This document shows, piece after piece, positions 57,886 through 64,000 of a DNA stretch of 64,000 nucleotides. Source of the DNA: Marasmius tenuissimus. Taxonomy: Eukaryota > Basidiomycota > Agaricomycetes > Agaricales > Marasmiaceae. The notes beneath the pieces were generated by a model. That model did no database searches. It saw only the letters and a program-made list of their open reading frames with translations, and was not told the DNA's origin. Both the position numbers and the translations under genes were made by a program. Every line of letters begins with the position of its first letter. Within the stretch, counting starts at the first letter, position 1. The stretch covers positions 248,001 to 312,000 of the forward strand of contig JAQOTA010000035.1 in assembly GCA_029532415.1 (NCBI GenBank), read 5' to 3'.

Positions 57886-58234
57886 CTGCAATTCACGGCT
57901 GCCTTTATCACCATTGCCACATGTGTCACTGCTGCACTCGCTGCCTCTACCCTCAAGGTACAGCATTGTACTCCTGTCAGGAGTCCCCAGAGCTTGCTCA
58001 ACTGACCTCCCAGAGGTACTGCTGATAAGTGTACACTCGAACAGCCTGTGAGTGCTTCTTACCTTTCTCCTACTGGGAATAGTCCTCACTGACAACACTG
58101 TTCATGCTCAGTGCAACTGTATTCACATTAACTATGGTCAGAGGGAGAATGGTCATTTTGTCTGGTAAGTCACAATTACCCACTTTACTGGGAATCTGAT
58201 TGGTATACTTACCCTGGATGGGAATCACAGGTTC
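57886..58234 (+). pseudogene. Small secreted protein copy H, cut by Gypsy-2
   Basis: CTG at 57886 stands where E, F and G have the start ATG (LQFTAAFITIATCVTAALAA). TGA at 58003-58005 replaces the codon for the first conserved Cys (LLN-stop-PP). Exon 2, 58112-58164, is again 53 nt with good splice sites (CNCIHINYGQ). Exon 3 starts at 58231 after AATCACAG and is interrupted after four bases (GTTC) by the end of the Gypsy-2 LTR. A dead copy of the family, already degraded or degrading when the element landed. Confidence 0.82.
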
Positions 58235-58820
58235 TGATACGATAGGGCACGGCTAGTGTCCTCTCAAGTCACTCTTTTTAAGCGAGGGCGAGGTTTGAAG
58301 GTCGAGAATCAAGAGTCAAGTGTCAATGGTCGAAGGTCAAGTGTCGAAGGTCGAGTGTCGAAGGTCAAGTGTCGAAGGTCAAGTGTCGAAGGTCAAGGGT
58401 CAAGGTGGGCTTTCACTGGTGTATCAACCAAGTTGTTAAGCTGAGGAAAGGTTGTATGTATATTGGGCTTATATACTGGAATCTGTCTAGGTCCGAAGTC
58501 GCTCTGGGTTGCGCTGAGTCGCGAGCGTGTGAGTTGTTTGTAGTTGGACTGAGTCGTCGTGGGAGTGGCTGCGAGTATCGTGTGAGTTGTTGTGGCTGTT
58601 CATATGTTATGACTCAGGGTGGCATGTGGAGGTGTTTGCTGGGCATGGTCTGGAGCTGTGGTCTGGATGCATAGCTCCACTTGCTTCACGGAGTTGTCTA
58701 TAGAGATGTTTGAATGGGTGGGAAAGGTGATGAGGAAGGGTGAGTTGGGTAGAGAAGGGCATCTGTGTGGGTGCTCGTTGGTGGGAGTAGGGGTGAATTG
58801 TAACAGTACCCCCCTCTTAA
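58235..58820 (-). repeat. Gypsy-2 3' LTR and polypurine tract
   Basis: On the minus strand CTTAAGAGGGGGGTAC (58806-58821) precedes TGTTACAATTCACCCC at 58805. The LTR has TATATAAG at 58475-58468 and probably ends ...CGTATCA at 58235, where exon 3 of copy H resumes; length about 571 bp. A 14-bp minisatellite (GTGTCGAAGGTCAA on the plus strand, units at 58341, 58355, 58369, 58383, with degenerate flanks 58311-58404) sits in the downstream part. The predicted target duplication is GGTTC. Confidence 0.85.
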
Positions 58821-58849
58821 GACGTGTTTTCGCCTGGAACACGTTTATT

Positions 58850-60322
58850 TCATTTTCTCCGTCTTTTTTCTGGTTCTCGGAATGCTGTGGGGTGTTTTGA
58901 GTGGAATTCCTCTACTGCCTCCTTTGCATTCTCGAGGTTTGACTTTGGTTCCCATGAGTCCTCTGTCTCTGGAAAGTCTACCCATCGTATGAAGTATCCG
59001 ATGGGGATGCGCCTGTCATCGGGCTTCCTCGAATCTAAGATTTTGTCAACTTCGTATTCTGTATCCTCTGGTACGAGTTCGGGTGCCTGTCCAGGGTAGT
59101 TGGGCCCGTGTTCCTCTGTCTCCCTGAAGGGTTTGAGAGAGGTTGCGTGGAATACCGGGTGGATGCACCATTTCTTTGGAAGTTTAAGCCTGTATGTGAC
59201 CGGCCCCAGCACTTCTGTTACCTCGAATGGGCCATATCAACGGTTTGCGAGCTTCACTTTTGGTCTAGTTGTTTTAACGTTTTTTCCATTCAGTGTCACG
59301 CTGTCTCCGACAGTGAATCCTTTGCCTTCCTTTATGTAGTCGTCATGGGTTTTTCGCATCCGTTCCGCTGTCAGGTTCAGACTCGATTGTATTTCCTGTT
59401 GTAGTTCATCAAGTAGACGGAGTCAATCGTGTACTGCAGGAACTCGGGATATGGGGTTTACTGATGGGAACATTTTGGGTAGGAATCCATGGAGCACTTC
59501 AAAGGGGGACCGTTCTGTAGACGAGTGTATTCTGGCATTGTGGGAGAACTCGGCGTATGGCAGCCATCCAACCCAGTCGTCTTGACGGTAGTCGCAGTAA
59601 AGTCTAAGGAAGTTTTCCAGTTCTTGGTTGTACCGCTCGGATTCTCCATCTGTCTGGGGGTGGTAGGCAGTGCTGAGTCCGGATTCTATTCCCAGCTTTG
59701 CATAAATCCCTTTCATGACTTTGCCTGCGAATTGTGGTCCTCGATCTGAGATCATTTTATCCCACAGTCCGAAGCGCCGCCATACGTTTTTGATAAGGAG
59801 GTCCACTGTGCTGTCGCTATTGATCGTTTTGTTGCAGGCGATGAGTACTACCGCTTTGGACATTCTGTCGACCACGACAAGTATAGAGTCATGACCATCG
59901 GATAGAGGAAGATCGGTGATGAAGTCGGCGGTTATTATGGAAAATGGTCTGGCAGGTGTCTCGTTTGGGATTAATGGCACATAGGTTGGGTTGTTGTCTG
60001 GTTTCGTCAGTTGGGATCTGGCGCATCCTTCCACATAGTTCTTGACAAATGTGGACATCCCTGGCCACCAATATTCTCGTCCTAAGAGTTTATACGTTTT
60101 AAAGCGTCCCGGGTGTCCTGCAATTGGGCTGTCATGGAATTGTTTCACAAGGTCCCTTTGTAGAGTTTTATCTGCTGGTACGTATACTTTTCCTTGGTAT
60201 AGGATTAGGCCATCTTCGTGTGTCCATTCTTGGAGTTGCTTCACAAGGTTCTTTGGTCCTCCCCGTAATAGTGCTTCGAGGGCCTGATGTACTTCAAGAT
60301 CTCTCTTTGGTGATTCCTTGAT
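58850..60322 (-). pseudogene. Gypsy-2 pol: integrase and chromodomain
   Basis: Continues the RT frame after TGA 60325-60323. HHCC finger: QFHDSPIAGHPGRFKTYKLL near 60150, then GCARSQL near 60020, where the second Cys is Ser. Core: IITADFITDLP near 59930, MISDRGPQFAG near 59750 and the STAYHPQTDGESERYNQELE end near 59650, so the D,D,E residues are present. TGA at 59425-59423 and 59239-59237. Then GPVTYRLKLPKKWCIHPVFH near 59200 and a chromodomain (EYEVDKILDSR, DSWEPKSNLENAKEAVEEFH near 58920-59040). Ends at 58850 with RRRK, 30 bases before the polypurine tract. Function: cDNA integration with chromatin targeting. Confidence 0.92.
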
Positions 60323-62745
60323 TCATTGAAGGAGCTCTGGGTCTCCTAGGTCCAACACCGTTCCTTTCCTAAGGGCTTTGATACGGAAGAATGTAGAGTC
60401 AAGTAAAGTTCTGTCTTTGTTGTCATCGTCTGTCCCCCGTTTATGGTCTGCTCTTCTCAATAAGGGGTCGCTTTTGTTTGTTGTTCCGGGTTTATGAACC
60501 AGCTCAAAGTCAAACCTAGTGAGGAATAAGGCCCATTGGGCCTGTTGTCGGTTCAAGTTGCGGGCTGTACAGAAGTATTCGAGGTTTTTGTGGTCTGTCC
60601 AGATATCAATGCGTGTTGGTGCTCCTTCCAGGTAATGTCTCCATGCTTCCAGTGCTCTTATGATTGTGAGTAACTCTTTGTCGTGGATCTCATAGTTCCG
60701 TTCCGCTTCTGACAGTGATTTTGATAGGTATGCTGCTGAATGCCATTTGCCATTGTCTCCTTGTTGTGAAAGTATCCCTCCTGTGGCGTAATTCGAGGCA
60801 TCAACTTCGAGGCGGAAGGGTTTTCCTATGGCTGGCATGATCAAGACAGGAGAGGTTAGGAAGGCTGCTTTCAGTTGAAGAAAGGCTTTTTTGCATTCAG
60901 TTGTCCATTCCCATCTGTGGTATTTCTTTGTGAGGTTGAATAGGGGGTGTGCAACTGTTGAGAAGCCCTCGATGAATCTTCGATAGAAGTTCCCAAATCC
61001 GAGGAACGCTTGAACCTCCTTCACTGAGTGAGGTGTTGGCCATTCTGCTACTCCTGTGACTTTTACCGGGTCCATGGCTAACTTGTTGTGGAATAAAATG
61101 AGCCCTAAGAACTCAACCACTTCTTGTTCAAACAAGCATTTTTCTGGTTTGGCATACAGATCCTTGTCTTTCAGCCTTTGTAATACTTGTTGGACCAGTC
61201 TACGATGTTCGTCGAGGCTTTCGGTGAAGATCAGGATGTCATCCATGTAAATGATGACTTTCCCTGTGTTGATGAGGTCTTTGAATGTCGCGTTCATCAT
61301 GGCTTGGAAGGTGGCAGGGGAGTTGGTGAGGCCGAAATACATGACTGTTGGTTCATACAGCCCTCTGTTGGTTTTGAAGGCTGCTTTCCACTTGTCTCTG
61401 TCTCGTATGTGCACGTTGTTGTATCCCCATCTTAGGTCGATTTTTGAGAATACCTTTGCCCCCTTCAGCTTGTCGACTAGTTCTGATATCAGAGGGAGAG
61501 GGTATGCGTTTTTTACCGTGAAATCGTTGAGACGTCGATAATCTTGCACTGGTCGTAGGGTGCCATCTTTTTCTTTACGAAGAAGAATGGGCTCGAGTTG
61601 GGTGATTTGGATGGTCTGATGTACTCCTTCCTCAACTCTTCTTCAATGAACTTGTCCAATTGTGTCTGCTCCACCGGGGCCATGGGGTAGGTTTTCCCTG
61701 CTTGTGGTGTGAACTCCGGTTTCAGGTCAATGGCATGATCCCATTCTCCCCTTTCCGGTAGTTGTTCAGACGTATTCTTGTCAAAAACATTCAGGAATTC
61801 ATGATAGTGGTGAGGAACAATTTCTTCCTTGGTCTCTGTTCGGCAATCATGGTGTTGCTCTTCTGCCAGTTGTTGGGATCTGGTGAAGGCTGCTCTTATT
61901 GATATTGGGGTTTCCTGGTACATTTCCTCGTATTTGCGAGGGATCTTCCCTAGTATCGATGCAATCGTCCGACCTTCCCACTCCTCGGGGACCTGGAACC
62001 GTTCCTCTTCATCTTCCGTGTACAAGACGTGGGGGAGTTTCTTTGCTTCTCTTCTTTCTTCCATGAGCTGTCGAAGCTCTTCGCTCAAAGTAGGGGTGTG
62101 GGAGTGTTTCTATTTGACCATTCTCCAACTGCCCGCTATTTTATTCACAGGTTGGGGTTTTCCTGTCTTCTGGGTGTCGATGTTGACAATTGGTGGGTTT
62201 TTCAGGTCGCAGTCGTTTGGGCAACGGTCCAGGCTGATAGCGTGTTTTCCCCAGTCGATGTTGGGATTGTGTTTTTTCAACCAATCAGTCCCCAGTATCA
62301 AGTCGCTGTCTCTGATATCTGCAATGTAGAATTCTATATCTTCTGTGTGGTGACTTCCTTTGCTGGTGTGTATCCTCATGCGTTGCCTGATACAGTATTT
62401 TACCCATCCCAGCGTGTTTTCCGAACCATCCACATTCCGGATTGGAAATGGTTGTGGGATTCGGGTTAGTGTGAAGTTGTGATTTCTGGCGAACCGGTCG
62501 TTGATGAATATTCCTTCTGCTCCGCTGTCTAGTAATGCTTGAACACCGATCTTTTTCCCTGTGACTTTGCCTATGAATTCAATTCCTAGAATGATGGGAG
62601 GAGTCCTTTTGTTTCTGGTAAGGGCGGGGATCCTAACTTCACTTGGGTATTTTGAATAAATATGCGTCGTGTTTGGCAAGTCGTAGGTACTTCTATTTAC
62701 AACTCCCTCTGGCGGTGCGGCAGGGGAGTGGATTAAAAATCTGTT
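60323..62745 (-). pseudogene. Gypsy-2 pol: protease, RT, RNase H
   Basis: Protease: ALLDSGAEGIFIN near 62530, catalytic Asp present. The frame passes TAG at 62112-62110 (CAG if C), a PHHYHEFLNVFDK segment and the GEWDH motif, then FFFVKKK, where one A is missing from an A run near 61545 and shifts the frame. RT continues open for 408 codons from about 61549: QDYRRLNDFTVKNAYPLPLI, FGLTNSPATFQAMMN, catalytic YMDDILIF near 61245. RNase H: RLEVDASNYATGGILSQ near 60810 and IWTDHKNLEYF near 60590. Complete motif set. Inactive by a single frameshift and a stop, unless these are errors. Confidence 0.92.
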
Positions 62746-64000
62746 TTTGAGAATTGGGAAAAGAAGGCAGTGGATTGTTCTGGGGAAAGTTGGCCAATCA
62801 TACAGGTAACGGAAGCGACAGGGTCATCAGCAGGGGCAGGGGGAGACGGGTTTGTGGAGGTGGATGGAGTAGGGGTGGTCGTGGGAGCTGTGGCGGCCTG
62901 TATAGTAGGTGCCTGGTTACGTCGGAAGGGGTTATTGGTTGCTACTTGGGGTTGCACTGTAGGTACCATGTTTGAGGGGCACTGTGGCGTGTTGTGACCC
63001 TGTTGCCGGCATCTGAAACAGCGTCCTTCCCTGATGCATCATTCCCTTTCCTCAGGGGTGAGCTTTCCTACCGGGGTGCCATTGAATGGGTTTCGGGATA
63101 GCGTCGTTTGTTGGGGGGCAGGGGCAAGTGGTGCTGCTCGAACATTGACTACAGGGGTGGCTGCTGGCTTCCTCCATAGCTTGGATTCTGCCTGTTGCTG
63201 TTCGAAACGGTTCTGCTTGTGAATTGCTGCTGTGATGAATTTTTGCAGTCCCTCGGGTTCGGGCTCCATTCCTTTGACTGCCTGGTGTTTCATTCCTGCT
63301 TTGAAGAACTGGAGAAGCGCTTCGTTGTTGTACCCAGTGAAGGGGGCGGCAAGCTCAAAGGCAGCGATGTACTCCTCCAGTTTTGCCAGGTTTCCGGACA
63401 TGGATATTTCTTCTAGTACCACTTGTGACCTCCCTTTCCTTCCCCGCACACCAAAGTCCTGTTGGAATCGATGGCAGATGTCTGCGAAAGTTGTCCATCA
63501 TTTCTTGTTCTGGGGAATGCTATCATCCCAGCGGTCATTCTCTAGTTCAAGACTGCAGGCATCTGCCCAGGGGTGATCAATTGAGGATAGGAAGAGGTCA
63601 ACCCGTTCAGATTGCTTAGGGTAGAACGCGATGTTGAAGCATAGGTATCTTCCGAAGTCATAGCAAAAGCGATCTGTTTTGTCACGGTTGCCCTTGAAGT
63701 GTTCGGGTTTGATTCCCCTTTCCTTTAGTTCAGAGAATGCGTTGGTTGTAGTTGACCGGAAGCTGTTGCTATTTGCATCGTCGTTGGGATCGTTGGGTGG
63801 GGGGTCGGATCCAGGGTCGCTGTCGTCTGGGCTATCTGGGCGGGGTGTTTCACCGCGAGGGGGAACGCCTGCCGGCTTCTTTCCCTCTTTTACTTTGGTT
63901 TTGATTTCGGTAACTGTGGTGGTCATGTTAGGGTCGGTGGAGCTTCCAGCTGGGTTGTTGGTGTCTTTCTGGTCTTCGTCGTGGGCTGGGATTGGTTTGG
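62733..64000 (-). pseudogene. Gypsy-2 gag (start beyond window)
   Basis: One frame from the edge of the window to TAA 62735-62733, with TGA at 63500-63498 and 63041-63039. The first ATG in view is 63926, but the frame is open upstream of it to 64000. Sequence: Pro/Asp-rich N-terminus, then capsid (KPEHFKGNRDKTDRFCYDF, LEEYIAAFELAAPFTGYNNE), the CCHC knuckle CFRCRQQGHNTPQC near 63020-62980, and a Pro/Thr-rich tail ending FSQFSKTDF. The stop falls in GATTTTTAA, and the pol frame is open in the -1 frame across it. Confidence 0.9.

Larger units (their letters stand above)
58235..64000 (-). mobile_element. Gypsy-2: chromodomain Ty3/Gypsy element, right end beyond window
   Basis: On the minus strand: gag with CCHC knuckle, protease, RT, RNase H, integrase, chromodomain, polypurine tract, 3' LTR. 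Gag is open to the edge of the window, so the start of gag and the 5' LTR lie further right. Few disruptions: five in-frame stops, one frameshift in an A run near 61545. It is much better preserved than Gypsy-1. Confidence 0.94.

Noticed and set aside
62733..62735. TAA at the end of Gypsy-2 gag as a C-to-T nonsense change
   Set aside because: Gypsy-1 has a stop at the same place (after DF) and pol is open in the -1 frame, so this looks like the natural gag stop.
512..64000. TGA reassigned to Arg in this genome
   Set aside because: CAA-to-TAA, CAG-to-TAG and TGG-to-TGA or TAG changes also occur, frames also carry indels, and mutation at CpG explains the pattern without recoding. The intact genes here happen to end in TAA or TAG, which is too small a sample to matter.
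1..64000. CRISPR arrays, rRNA, bacterial operons or phage genes
   Set aside because: No regularly spaced repeats, no rRNA-like text, and clear introns and LTR elements point to a eukaryote.

Overview
This window looks like a transposon-rich stretch of a basidiomycete nuclear genome, most likely an agaricomycete (inference). The grounds are short 41-80 nt GT-AG introns, chromodomain Ty3/Gypsy elements, Ty1/Copia elements whose primer site matches an internal (half-tRNA) stretch of initiator tRNA-Met, TATA-driven small secreted-protein genes, and a single-pass membrane protein family with conserved intron positions. I see no bacterial-style operons, CRISPR arrays or rRNA.

Layout. 1-7608: a decayed full-length-type Copia element (Copia-1, +) with gag, PR, IN, RT, RNase H and a 3' LTR; its 5' LTR is not visible. 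8030-10700: a truncated Copia (Copia-2, -) with 5' LTR, primer site, gag, protease and pre-integrase. 11566-12645: the 5' LTR and scraps of a third Copia. 12646-18738: a decayed chromodomain Gypsy element (Gypsy-1, +). 18.9-24.3 kb: gene debris, including a fragment of the membrane-protein family and a gag-like CCHC ORF. 24.4-29.9 kb: a spliced 213-aa unknown gene amid a dispersed 13-bp motif, two solo LTRs with perfect 5-bp target duplications, and a widely spaced inverted repeat. 29878-31362: intact membrane-protein gene A. 31.4-37 kb: mostly non-coding, with a fold-back repeat. 37.1-42.1 kb: a possible small gene and three copies of a small secreted cysteine protein family (G, E, F). 45446-46915: intact membrane-protein gene B. 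48.6-50.0 kb: two inverted-repeat elements. 50642-52187: decayed membrane-protein copy C. 56181-56467: solo Copia LTR. 57886-58234: a fourth secreted-protein copy (H), cut in exon 3 by the LTR of a second chromodomain Gypsy element (Gypsy-2, -) that runs off the right edge.

Main themes. Two lineage-type gene families are duplicating and dying here, each copy by a different route: a clean 624-bp inverted-repeat insertion, single-base deletions, start-codon loss, an LTR insertion. The retroelements carry many in-frame stops, most of which a single C-to-T change of an Arg or Gln codon would explain, which points to methyl-CpG or RIP-like decay. The best candidates for intact host genes are E (40316-40738), A, B and the 213-aa gene at 25698-26392; none has a function I recognise.
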